Assembly (NCBI GenBank): GCA_003445095.1
Contig: DLVS01000258.1
Coordinates: forward strand, 1-21,119
DNA length: 21,119 bases
Reading direction: 5' to 3'
Source: Verrucomicrobiales bacterium
GTDB taxonomy: Bacteria; Verrucomicrobiota; Verrucomicrobiia; Limisphaerales; UBA9464
Shown: positions 8,089 to 15,864 of the stretch, piece by piece
Position numbering within the stretch: the first letter of the stretch is position 1
Layout: every line of letters begins with the position of its first letter
Program-made: the position numbers and the translations under genes
Notes under the pieces: model-generated
Database searches by the model: none
What the model was told of the DNA's origin: nothing
Seen by the model: only the letters and a program-made list of their open reading frames with translations

Positions 8089-8808
8089 CTATCCCATGAG
8101 AACGTGGAGACGGGGGTCGGAATCGAGACGGGGGTCGAGGCGGGCGGGTAGGGACAGGACAACTATCGGAGCGTCGAACTGGGAGGACGGTGAAAACGCG
8201 AACGACCCCAGGCTCAGCCACTCACTGAAGACCAATCGGACTGGCCGGCCGACGGCCGGCACTGTGAATTCGAGCTGCAGAGACCCCGACCCAGGTTCAT
8301 TGAAGTTGAGGATGGCCATCTGGGCACCTTCGACCGGGCGCACTGCCTTCACGCCGGGCTGTGCCGGCTGAAACGTGGTGCCGGCTGCGATGCGACCCGC
8401 GCCCAGCGCGGGCGGTTTGACGATCCAGCCAGTCAGACCGTTCTCGAAGCCGCGGTTAGCCAGGGTGTTGACACCGCCATCCCAGCGGAGCCACTGCGCT
8501 ATTGGAACATTAGTGGCGCCATTCTGGGGCGACGGGGAGGCCAGCTCAGAGGCAAATGTGATTCCAAGGACCCCGCTCGGAGGAGGTAGTGGTGCCCCTT
8601 CCCGCCTTTGCTTGCGATCCTGCCTGTAGATCGGTTGTCGCCGCAACGCCCACCATAGCTCAGGACCGCTCGAAATCTGCTTCCTACCACTCTCGAACCG
8701 TTGCCACGGAGAAGTCACCGAAGCCAGCCAGGTTAAACTTGTCGCGCTGTCTAGCGGTGGCTTAATCGGCCTTGCGAATTGCCTTTGGGTCCGAAGATTT
8801 AACGACAC
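8089..8808 (-). pseudogene. probable remnant of a secreted beta-domain protein
   Basis: This is an open frame of 239 residues. Only the part from about residue 80 to 225 looks like real protein. It starts with an Ig-like domain opening (SPSPQNGATNVPIAQWLRWD), continues with NRGFENGLTGW, which resembles the start of a carbohydrate-binding or PEP-CTERM-type beta sandwich, and then shows alternating beta-like sequence (LQLEFTVPAVGRPVRLVFSEW). The first 75 residues are basic and low-quality, with no signal peptide. The last residues derive from a 13-base direct repeat (8107-8119 and 8125-8137). Its nominal start lies 13 bases from the divergent GTG of the next gene, leaving no room for two promoters. 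I therefore read it as a degraded fragment, though a divergent small gene is possible. Confidence 0.45.
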
Positions 8809-8820
8809 TTTTCAAATGCC

Positions 8821-11115
8821 GTGAAAACGAATCATTCACCTCGAAAAATGGGGCTAGCGGTCCTAACGGGCGGCCTGGCCTTCGTCGGAACCACCCGTGC
8901 TACCGAGCTCATTCAAGACGGAAGCTTCGAGAACACTTCCCCCAGCAGCAATCCTGTGGTCAAGGTCGGCGGCCTTCCTGATCCAGAAGTCGGCCAGGGA
9001 TGGAGCACCTTTAGCACTTACCTGTACTCCACCCAATACACTCTTCCAGGGCCAGTCGGTTCCGGGGTAGGTTACCTTCGCCCATATCCCTCCGGCACCT
9101 ATGGGATCACCCAAAGCAGCACCGAGTCACATCAGACGGTCAGCCTCACCGCCGGGACGACTTTAACTCCGTCCAAGATCGACGCGGGTCAGGGTCAGTA
9201 CAACATGTCGGCCTGGTTCAGCAGCTATCTGACGCAAGGAGACTACAGTGACCTGACCCTCCAGTTTCTCGGCGACGCCGATGAACCGGTGAGTGATCCG
9301 GTGGCCTTGGGTGGCTCGGATTTCATCGTCAACATTCCGACCGGCGCAAATTCGAAGTACGGCAACGCTAAGGAATGGGCTCAGGATGTACGGACCGGAA
9401 CTATTCCGTCGGGTGCTCGTAAAGCGCGCGTGACGATCCAATCTACCTCCGTCGGCGGCGCCCCGGACGGTTATGTAGATGTCGTGTCCCTCGATGTGGT
9501 CGACACCGCGCTAACGATACCCGCGTTGATCTCCGCTATTCCCGCCAACAACGCGGTCGGGGTGGGCCCGTTCGTCAATATCACGGTCACCCTGCAAAAC
9601 CGCTCGACGTCGGTCGACCCGGCCACGATCAAGTTGTTTTTGGACGAGGTGTCGGTGACCCCTTCAATCAGCCCGGTGGTGAACAATGAAACGGTGGTGA
9701 GTTATAGCGCCGGGATACTGCCGCCATTGTCCGCGCACACTTACCAAATCATCTTTGGTGACAACAGTTCACCCAGCATCAAACAAACCAATTCATTCTC
9801 CTTCAAAGTTGTGGACTTTCCGACGCTGCCCGCGTCAGCCGGAACACCGCTAGGGTCGGAAGACACCTCCAAGCCAGGTTTCAACGTGGCAGTTTACCAA
9901 GTGGAACCGGTGACTCCGGGCGAAGTGACGCCGGTCCAAGTCAATCTCCCCGGCAGCATCGCCTTTCTGGAATCGGTACTAGCTGGACTGGTCGGACCTA
10001 ATATCGCGGAGCTTTCCGGAGCGACCGAAACGAATCGGTTTGCCGTCCCAGGAGTCGTCAACTGGATCAATTCGTCCGGCGTCGCGGCCAATTTTCCGGA
10101 CGACACCGGCTTCCCGGGAATTCCGGGAACCTTTGGAACTGAGGATAACTTCGTGGAGGAGATCAGCACCTACCTCCGTTTTCCAACGGCCGGCTTCTAC
10201 CAATTGGGCGTCAATAATGAAGACGCCTTCCGCCTGACCGCAGGCCTTCAGAGTGTTCAGACGTTGCGGATCGTGGCGCCAACCAACTTCGTCATCCCGA
10301 CTGTCCCCATCGCCACGAACATTACCCAACTCCAATTCGGCGGTGCTTTGCCGGCGACGCCAATCGAAGGGCAAATCGTTTACGGAACTCCCAGCGGAAT
10401 CCCAGATGACGCCTGTTCGCTCGGCGGGAATCCCGCGCTCGCCGGCAAAATCGTTTTGTTGGACCGCGACACCGGCGGCGCCTGCAATTCGGCGGATAAG
10501 GCCGAGCAAGCGCAGCTCGCGGGTGCGGTTGCCGTCCTGCTGATCACACCGGGCGACGCCGGTTTCCCGTTCCGCATCGGCGACATAAACCCCAACGTTC
10601 GGATACCGGTACTGGTGATCGCGGAAAATTATGGAGGCTCGGTGCTGAAGTCGCTGCTGCTAGACGGGAAGACGGTCGACTCGATCATTCAGACGGACAC
10701 GCAGCCGCGGATCGCCGAATGGGACGGCCCAAAAGGTTTCGGGGCAGTTGATGTCATCGCCGGTTTTGCAGTACCGGCGGCTGGTGTTTATCCGATGCGA
10801 TTGCTCGCGGGACAAGAGACCGGTAACGCCAACCTGGAATGGTTTTCGGTCAAATCCGATGGCACCCGAGTGTTGATCAATGATCCCGTGGACCCACAGG
10901 CGATTCGGGCGTTTCGCGCCCGAACGGCAGTGACCCCGGCTACCTTCAATCCGCCGACATTTGCCGATGGCAAGATCACGTTGTCGTGGACCGGGACCGG
11001 CACGCTGCAGGAGGCGCTGTCGCTGGATGGCGATTGGTCTAATAGTTCCAATCAAAGTAATCCGCAGACGATCCCGGCGTCCGACAGCATGAAAGTCTTC
11101 CGCCTAATCCCCTAG
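8821..11115 (+). CDS. secreted multidomain protein with PA domain nested in a PA14-like domain
   Basis: This 764-residue protein starts at GTG 8821; an ATG at 8818 is out of frame and stops at once. It has a signal peptide (about 1-28) and a beta-sandwich domain starting ELIQDGSFENTSP (about 29-230). An Ig-like domain follows (about 233-332: ISAIPANNAVGVGPFVNITV and PATIKLFLDEVSV). A PA14-like half is at about 355-475 (YLRFPTAGFYQLGVNNEDAFRL). The protease-associated (PA) domain is at about 505-625 (IVYGTPSGIPDDA, AGKIVLLDRDTGGAC, AEQAQLAGAVAVLLI, IPVLVIAENYGGSVLKSLL). The second PA14-like half is at about 630-700 (PAAGVYPMRLLAGQETGNANLEWF), and a short C-terminal beta domain is at 710-764 (GTLQEALSLDGDWS). 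No catalytic protease or glycosidase domain is visible. PA and PA14 domains bind peptides or glycans, so a binding or adhesion role outside the cell is inferred. Confidence 0.85.
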   Translation: MKTNHSPRKMGLAVLTGGLAFVGTTRATELIQDGSFENTSPSSNPVVKVGGLPDPEVGQGWSTFSTYLYSTQYTLPGPVGSGVGYLRPYPSGTYGITQSSTESHQTVSLTAGTTLTPSKIDAGQGQYNMSAWFSSYLTQGDYSDLTLQFLGDADEPVSDPVALGGSDFIVNIPTGANSKYGNAKEWAQDVRTGTIPSGARKARVTIQSTSVGGAPDGYVDVVSLDVVDTALTIPALISAIPANNAVGVGPFVNITVTLQNRSTSVDPATIKLFLDEVSVTPSISPVVNNETVVSYSAGILPPLSAHTYQIIFGDNSSPSIKQTNSFSFKVVDFPTLPASAGTPLGSEDTSKPGFNVAVYQVEPVTPGEVTPVQVNLPGSIAFLESVLAGLVGPNIAELSGATETNRFAVPGVVNWINSSGVAANFPDDTGFPGIPGTFGTEDNFVEEISTYLRFPTAGFYQLGVNNEDAFRLTAGLQSVQTLRIVAPTNFVIPTVPIATNITQLQFGGALPATPIEGQIVYGTPSGIPDDACSLGGNPALAGKIVLLDRDTGGACNSADKAEQAQLAGAVAVLLITPGDAGFPFRIGDINPNVRIPVLVIAENYGGSVLKSLLLDGKTVDSIIQTDTQPRIAEWDGPKGFGAVDVIAGFAVPAAGVYPMRLLAGQETGNANLEWFSVKSDGTRVLINDPVDPQAIRAFRARTAVTPATFNPPTFADGKITLSWTGTGTLQEALSLDGDWSNSSNQSNPQTIPASDSMKVFRLIP

Positions 11116-11150
11116 GCAGCCGGCCGAGCCGTATCCAGGCAGTAGAAAAA

Positions 11151-11317
11151 CGTGGGAACCCACGAAGGGACACCAATTCACACCAATCGACCGATCATTT
11201 CGCGGGACGACGCCGGCTGGTCGGACTCACCTTTCAGTCACCACGACCGGCTCCTCCGAAAGCTTGGTTTTGACCTCTGCCTATTGGTGTTCATTCGTGT
11301 CTATTCGTGGTTGAACC
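11151..11317. repeat. imperfect inverted repeat, MITE-like
   Basis: The left arm (11157-11189, beginning AACCCACGAAGGGACACCAA) and the reverse complement of 11281-11312 (beginning AACCACGAATAGACACGAAT) align at about 25 of 33 positions with one gap, sharing AACC, ACGAA, GACAC and ACACCAAT. About 90 bases lie between the arms. The outer left edge carries a perfect 14-base palindrome, CGTGGGAACCCACG (11151-11164). An 86-residue open frame across the element has no protein character. The right arm is of the kind I associate with dispersed repeats in verrucomicrobial genomes, but copy number cannot be checked here. Confidence 0.5.
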
Positions 11318-11345
11318 GAATTGTCTCGGCTGAGGCGCCAGGCGT

Positions 11346-12923
11346 TCAATATCCGAATGCATCGACCGAGGGCTGGAGTATCGGCAACCACGGTTCCAGA
11401 AACTCTTGGTAATGTCGCCAGCGGCCGATGGCCCTCGTGTACAACGGTTGGCTAACAGCTTCGTAGCTCGGTGATCCGACGGCTCGTTTTTCGAGTCGTT
11501 CGCGGTAGTTCAACACTTCCGCCTCCCATGGAAGCCCGAGGAATTCCAGCGCCCGCCGCGCCTCGCGTTCGAGGTCGTTCACGGCGTCCTCATAACGAAT
11601 CTCAATCCATGGCGACGCGATGCGCTCACGCAACTGGCGCCAGACCCTCATGTCCTCGGCATAACGCCGGGCGGTACGCTCCAAGGTCAGAAAACATACG
11701 CTGTTCGGATTCAGCGGCAGGTATTGGAAGAAACAGCTGATCAACACGTCGCGAGGATCCCGCAGCGCGAACAGAATTCGAGTCTCGGGGAACAACCGCA
11801 AGAATCCGGGAAGCACCAACGTGAGCGGAGGATTCTTGTCGAGATGGATGCGCGGACCGATGGCTTCATTGAGCGCGGCTTCCATGAATCGAAAGTAACG
11901 ATCCCGCAGTGCCTGGAGCCGGTCTGGGGGTACGGCGTCGAGGGCTGCTACGGTTGGAGCCGGCGTGTGCGGCCCCAGCCACATCGCTGGGAAGATATCG
12001 CGCGCAAAGGCTTCCCGTTCATCGGAACTAACCAACCCCGAGTGGCTGTCCAGCACCTGTTCCAAGAGCGTTGTCCCCGACCGCGGGAAGCTGGTCAGCA
12101 CCGCGGGTCGGCAGGGCGGCCGATCACGAGCTTCATCGGCCCAATGACGATAATGCGACGAGGTCAGCCCATCGGCCAGTCGGCCCAAATGCCGCAAGAC
12201 AAATTCCGCTTCTTGCAGGACCGGACCTTCCCGTTCGCGCATCAGCTCCTTGCATCGAAGCATGGCTGACATGGCGGCCCGGTATTCTTCCCGGCGGTCC
12301 AATGTCTGAGCCACTTCCGCCCACGCCTGCGCGCGGACGGCGGGATGAACCGAACCGTCCTGGGCGAGTTTCCGAAAAGCATCGAAGGCTTCCTCGTCGT
12401 GCTTCAGTCGGCGCAGCAGCCGCGCGCGCAGCAACTGCGCCTCCCGGTAGGTGGGGTCATTGCGCAGACATTCCTCCACCAGCGAATACGCCTCGGCGAC
12501 GCGATGCCGCCGTTCCAGTAAGACCGCGAGTTCCAGGAAAGCATCCGGGATATCGCGGGTCTGGGCCAACACCGCTTCGAAACACTTTTGGGCCGCTTCG
12601 GGGCGGAAGATCATGCGATAGCTCTGCCCCGCAAAATGGAGAAGTTCCGGTCGCCCTGGGGCCAACCTCAATAATCGTTCGAGCATCAGCTCCGCGCGCT
12701 GGACCTCGAATCGCGCTCCGAGCGCTCGGCTGCCATCGACCAGCGCAACCAGATTCTGCGGATGCCGGCGGCCGGTCTCTTCAAACAATTGAAGCGCTTC
12801 GTCAAAACGATTCGCCTGCCACAGGGCCCGAGCCTGCTGCAATCCAGGTAAATCGCTCCCTAACCCAGGAATTGAATCGAGGGCCTGGCGCGAGTTGCGC
12901 TTAAGGGGTCCCTTTCGTCCCAC
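11346..12923 (-). CDS. TPR-repeat sulfotransferase
   Basis: This protein has 525 residues with a GTG start at 12923 preceded by GGGGG. The N-terminal half (about 25-230) is a TPR solenoid (ARALWQANRFDEALQLFEETGRRHP, CFEAVLAQTRDIPDAFLELAVLLERRHRVAEA as two pieces). The C-terminal half is a PAPS-dependent sulfotransferase. The 5'-phosphosulfate loop is SFPRSGTTLLEQ (278-289), LDKNP is at 361-365, and the 3'-phosphate-binding RDPRDVLISCF (388-398) includes S396. IEIRYEDAV and QPLYTRAIGRWRHY (492-505) follow. It would transfer sulfate from PAPS to an acceptor recognised by the TPR part. No signal peptide is seen, so it is presumably cytosolic. The acceptor (protein, glycan or lipid) is not indicated. 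It stands alone, with no sulfate-activation genes nearby. Confidence 0.9.
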   Translation of the reverse strand: MGRKGPLKRNSRQALDSIPGLGSDLPGLQQARALWQANRFDEALQLFEETGRRHPQNLVALVDGSRALGARFEVQRAELMLERLLRLAPGRPELLHFAGQSYRMIFRPEAAQKCFEAVLAQTRDIPDAFLELAVLLERRHRVAEAYSLVEECLRNDPTYREAQLLRARLLRRLKHDEEAFDAFRKLAQDGSVHPAVRAQAWAEVAQTLDRREEYRAAMSAMLRCKELMREREGPVLQEAEFVLRHLGRLADGLTSSHYRHWADEARDRPPCRPAVLTSFPRSGTTLLEQVLDSHSGLVSSDEREAFARDIFPAMWLGPHTPAPTVAALDAVPPDRLQALRDRYFRFMEAALNEAIGPRIHLDKNPPLTLVLPGFLRLFPETRILFALRDPRDVLISCFFQYLPLNPNSVCFLTLERTARRYAEDMRVWRQLRERIASPWIEIRYEDAVNDLEREARRALEFLGLPWEAEVLNYRERLEKRAVGSPSYEAVSQPLYTRAIGRWRHYQEFLEPWLPILQPSVDAFGY

Positions 12924-13115
12924 CCCCGGTTCGTAACCGTGACGGAGTTACGATTGGAAGTGGAAACATTGCTTTTCGGCACGCTCAACACCGACGAGCG
13001 CGAGGACATGTTCATCCCAAGGATCTTGAGAAACGATTCAGGTTCAGACCATCGTCACACCACATTTGCGGATGAGGATGTTGCCGACTGAAGTCCTCGC
13101 TCCCGTCCCCGTCGC

Positions 13116-14540
13116 TCACCGTTTTGCCAAGGCGCGCAATGTCTCGGCGTCTGGATGTTGCCTGTAAAAGTCGTCGAGCGGATAACAACCGCTCACCAAG
13201 CCATTCCGTGGACCGGTGGTGCAATCGCTGAAGGTGCGGCACAATTTGCGCCTTTGAAGTAATCGACCATTCAGCACATCGCGTGGAAGTTCAGGATAGC
13301 TCAATACGGTCCGCCCCAATCCCACGAAGTCCACGCGACCCGCCGCGACTTGAGCGTCGGCGACCGCGGGGAGCCATTCTTGCAGATAACTGTAGGCAGA
13401 ACCCACGATCAATAGATTGGGGAACTCTCGTTTGATGCTGGCGACGGCGTTGAGCTGACGCGCCACGCCGACCAGCGGATCCTCCGGCGGCAGGTAGCCA
13501 TCGCTCGGCGGGATTGCCGCCGGACGTTGCAAGTGCGGGTTGTAATAGGGCGATCCGGCAGTGAGGCAAACGAGCCGAATTCCAAGCTTCTCGAGCAGAC
13601 CCAAGAAGGCGCGCGGCTCGGTCCAATCGATTTGGCTTGGGTCCTCGGGATCGCTACCAAATGCATATGGATATGGGCCAGTCCACTGCATTGGCTGGCC
13701 GACGCCATCGGGGCCTTTCTGAAAGGGAAGTTGATCGAAAAGGCTCAGACGCACTCCGACTTCAAGCCCAGGCGCGTCCCGCTCAATCCCGGCCACGATT
13801 TCCCGCAGGAACCGCGTTCGGTTTTCGAACGATCCGCCGTAGGCGCCGGGTCTTTCCACGGCGCTCAAAAACTCGTGGCCGAGATACCCGTGGCAGTGCT
13901 TCACATCCACGTAGTCAAATCCCGCCTGCTGCGCCCGCACGGCCGCTCGGACAAAATCCTCAATCAGGCCGGCGATCTCCTGGTCCGTGAGAATCGCCTT
14001 GTCGCTGCTGACCGCGGAGCGCGAGTCCAACAGCGGATGGCGATAGGCAATGCGCGGCTCAAGCTTTTTTGAATCGTGTGGCCGCGCCCAACGACCGCTG
14101 TGGGTGAGCTGGAGGCCGACCATCAGGTCGGAAGTCGTCGAATGAACGGCGTGCTCGGTGAGTAGGAGTTTCCTCAGCTCGATGAACTCCGGCAGCGTTT
14201 CCTCGTGGAGGACGAGTTGCCGGGGATTGGCTCGGCCATCGTGGCGCACCGCTACTGCTTCACCGCCCCAAATCAGTTTGGCGCCGCTTTGACCGAACCG
14301 TTGCCAGCGTCGACGAACTAAATCGGTTGGTCGGCCGTCCGCGGTCGCATCCCAACCTTCCATCGGCAGGATGGCGAATCGATTACCAAGCTCCCGAGCT
14401 CGATCGGGCTCGAGGAAATAGGTGGCACCCAACTGATTCGAGTGGACCTCTTCTGATACTGGCAGATCGATACCAAGTTCGTCTACCCGTCGCCGGAAGT
14501 CGGCCACGGTCTTGAGGGAGCTGAGTTTAGGGAAGGTCAT
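13116..14540 (-). CDS. Old Yellow Enzyme-family NADH:flavin oxidoreductase
   Basis: This 474-residue FMN TIM-barrel oxidoreductase has [14 protein letters not shown] near the N-terminus (53-66), the beta-barrel segment [14 protein letters not shown] and [11 protein letters not shown] (141-151). The active-site motif [15 protein letters not shown] is at 213-227, with H215/H217 in the usual pair position. [12 protein letters not shown] (234-245) and the phosphate-binding [13 protein letters not shown] follow. It lacks the FAD/NAD(P) module of 2,4-dienoyl-CoA reductases. The region that holds their [4Fe-4S] ligands keeps only three cysteines (C434, C440, C452). The gene begins two bases after the DapA-like gene stops, so they form an operon. 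The substrate is unknown; a role in reducing an enone made or used by the partner aldolase is inferred. Confidence 0.88.
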   Translation of the reverse strand: MTFPKLSSLKTVADFRRRVDELGIDLPVSEEVHSNQLGATYFLEPDRARELGNRFAILPMEGWDATADGRPTDLVRRRWQRFGQSGAKLIWGGEAVAVRHDGRANPRQLVLHEETLPEFIELRKLLLTEHAVHSTTSDLMVGLQLTHSGRWARPHDSKKLEPRIAYRHPLLDSRSAVSSDKAILTDQEIAGLIEDFVRAAVRAQQAGFDYVDVKHCHGYLGHEFLSAVERPGAYGGSFENRTRFLREIVAGIERDAPGLEVGVRLSLFDQLPFQKGPDGVGQPMQWTGPYPYAFGSDPEDPSQIDWTEPRAFLGLLEKLGIRLVCLTAGSPYYNPHLQRPAAIPPSDGYLPPEDPLVGVARQLNAVASIKREFPNLLIVGSAYSYLQEWLPAVADAQVAAGRVDFVGLGRTVLSYPELPRDVLNGRLLQRRKLCRTFSDCTTGPRNGLVSGCYPLDDFYRQHPDAETLRALAKR

Positions 14541-14542
14541 TT

Positions 14543-15490
14543 CTATGGCTGTGCAGCGGCGACCAGGGCATCGAGTTTTTGCGCGATCGGTTCTAACAAG
14601 GCGAGATCACTGGCGGGGCGACGTGGGTTCTGTGGATGCGGTTCCGGCGTGGCGATGAGTCCGCGATGGAAGAGGAATTGAGCGCACGAATGTTTGTAGG
14701 CAGGCACCGGTGCCCGGAACGCCAGCATTCCGAGGTACTGCAGCCAGTCGTTGAGCTCGTGGAAGCCCGCATCACCTTTGGCCCAGAGACGGTCCCGAGC
14801 GGCGAATGCTTCCACGTGAAAGGCGGACAACCCGAGGAGATAATCGCTACCCCACCTCACCAGGTCGATCGCGAGATCATTGCCCGTGTACAATTTGAAA
14901 TCAGGCCGTCGACGGTCGCGGACCGCGAGTCGTTGCCATTCGAGTTCACGCGAGAGCGAGCTGTGTTTCGCGCCCTTGAGTTGCGGAATATCTAAGAGCG
15001 CCTCGAAGGTCGCTAGACTCCAAATCCGGCCGAAAGGCACGAACATCTCGCCCAGTTCGAATCCAAGAAACTCGGGACACTCCTTGGCCACTGATCGGAA
15101 CACCTCGACCAGCGCCAGTTCCGACAACTGTTTCACAGCGGAACAAGGAAACAGGATCGGCACTCCGCCGGCTTCCTGGATTGCCACCGCTTCGGTGGAG
15201 TAGAGGCCCCCCGGATCGCCCGTTTGACCCTCGATGAATGCACCAGCGATAAAGCGGCGGCGACGGGCGAGCTGGCCAGCGCGGACGAGCAGATCCGAAC
15301 GCTCGGCGCGGCTCAGGAGATTCACGTAGCCCGTGTCCATGTTGACCGCCGGAGTCAATCCACCAGCCCACGTTCGTTCGAGGAGGCCAGCCCAAGCCTC
15401 AACGTCCGGTTGGCCCGGAGCCTTAAACGGCAAGAGCACCGCAGAACAGCCTTCAATAGTACGCCGAGGTTTTAGAAGTGGGACTTCCAT
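14543..15490 (-). CDS. DapA-family (dihydrodipicolinate synthase-like) aldolase/lyase
   Basis: This 315-residue TIM-barrel protein is of the DHDPS/N-acetylneuraminate lyase superfamily. The segment [21 protein letters not shown] (read as [14 protein letters not shown], then LSRELEW; about 165-185) contains the likely Schiff-base lysine K175. A later [20 protein letters not shown] resembles the family's substrate-pocket strand. The N-terminal [20 protein letters not shown] stretch ([18 protein letters not shown]) fits the first barrel unit. The usual catalytic tyrosine motif (YNxP) is not evident where [16 protein letters not shown] stands, so the reaction probably differs from true DHDPS. It is first in a two-gene operon with the flavin oxidoreductase. 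The pairing suggests sugar-acid or related carbonyl-compound catabolism, not lysine synthesis; this is inference. Confidence 0.82.
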   Translation of the reverse strand: MEVPLLKPRRTIEGCSAVLLPFKAPGQPDVEAWAGLLERTWAGGLTPAVNMDTGYVNLLSRAERSDLLVRAGQLARRRRFIAGAFIEGQTGDPGGLYSTEAVAIQEAGGVPILFPCSAVKQLSELALVEVFRSVAKECPEFLGFELGEMFVPFGRIWSLATFEALLDIPQLKGAKHSSLSRELEWQRLAVRDRRRPDFKLYTGNDLAIDLVRWGSDYLLGLSAFHVEAFAARDRLWAKGDAGFHELNDWLQYLGMLAFRAPVPAYKHSCAQFLFHRGLIATPEPHPQNPRRPASDLALLEPIAQKLDALVAAAQP

Positions 15491-15702
15491 GGCAGAAAGC
15501 GCGAATCATGGCGCGTGTTGCTGGGGAGTGTCCAATGGCGGTTTGCCGGTCGCACGGTCCGTCATCTCTCCGCGTACCTCAGATTCGTCGTTGGCGCCAC
15601 GGTCCGTCGCGCGAGGTAGGGCTGCGTTCCACCCGCGGCCCCATTCAAATCCGAGGCGTTCGTGGATGGCGGAATAGGGAACGTGGGAAGTGTTCGGTTC
15701 GT

Positions 15703-15737
15703 GGAGGCTGACACGCGGCGCGCCGCGTGTCCCCTCC
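15703..15737. repeat. long GC-rich palindrome
   Basis: A perfect 22-base palindrome spans 15710-15731, with 11-base arms GACACGCGGCG and CGCCGCGTGTC and no spacer. It is extended by GGAGG (15703-15707) pairing with CCTCC (15733-15737) across a small bulge. As RNA it would fold into a very stable stem on either strand. No U-tract adjoins it, so a REP-like element fits better than a classical terminator. Confidence 0.65.
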
Positions 15738-15777
15738 TTCCCTTTTGGCAACCTTACACACGCAGCGGATCTAGATG

Positions 15778-15816
15778 GGGGCGAGGTGAAACTCGCCCCT
15801 ACCGCGGCGACGCCGC
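15778..15816. repeat. two adjacent GC-rich hairpins
   Basis: The first stem is GGGGCGAG (15778-15785) with CTCGCCCC (15792-15799) and loop GTGAAA. The second is GCGGCG (15804-15809) with CGCCGC (15811-15816) around a single A; a one-base loop means its inner pairs would open. They lie 50-90 bases after the prepilin peptidase stop on the minus strand, so they may protect or end that transcript. Confidence 0.55.
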
Positions 15817-15864
15817 AATAAACAAACGGGGATACACGCCCACATCACGCATCGAACTAGCGGC

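Larger units (their letters stand above)
15491..15864. other. non-coding interval with a hairpin cluster
   Basis: No credible gene lies here; overlapping open frames on both strands lack protein character. The stretch lies between the stop of the prepilin peptidase gene and the start of the DapA-like gene, both on the minus strand. It contains three strong hairpins between 15703 and 15816, listed separately. The part nearest the DapA start (15491-15700) shows no clear promoter or Shine-Dalgarno that I would defend. Confidence 0.6.

Noticed and set aside
11152..11412. 86-residue plus-strand frame
   Set aside because: It spans the inverted repeat and the end of the sulfotransferase gene on the other strand; the translation is of repeat DNA.
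12939..13091. 50-codon plus-strand frame with GTG start (contains LLFGTLNTDEREDMFIPRIL)
   Set aside because: Somewhat protein-like, but short, without ribosome site or family, and opposed to the surrounding minus-strand genes; probably chance or an old fragment.
14543..15490. true dapA (lysine biosynthesis)
   Set aside because: The YNxP tyrosine motif is not evident and the partner gene is an OYE-type reductase, not a lysine-pathway gene.
15478..15711. short plus- and minus-strand frames in the hairpin interval
   Set aside because: Low-complexity, Arg/Pro-rich, and overlapping on both strands without start signals.
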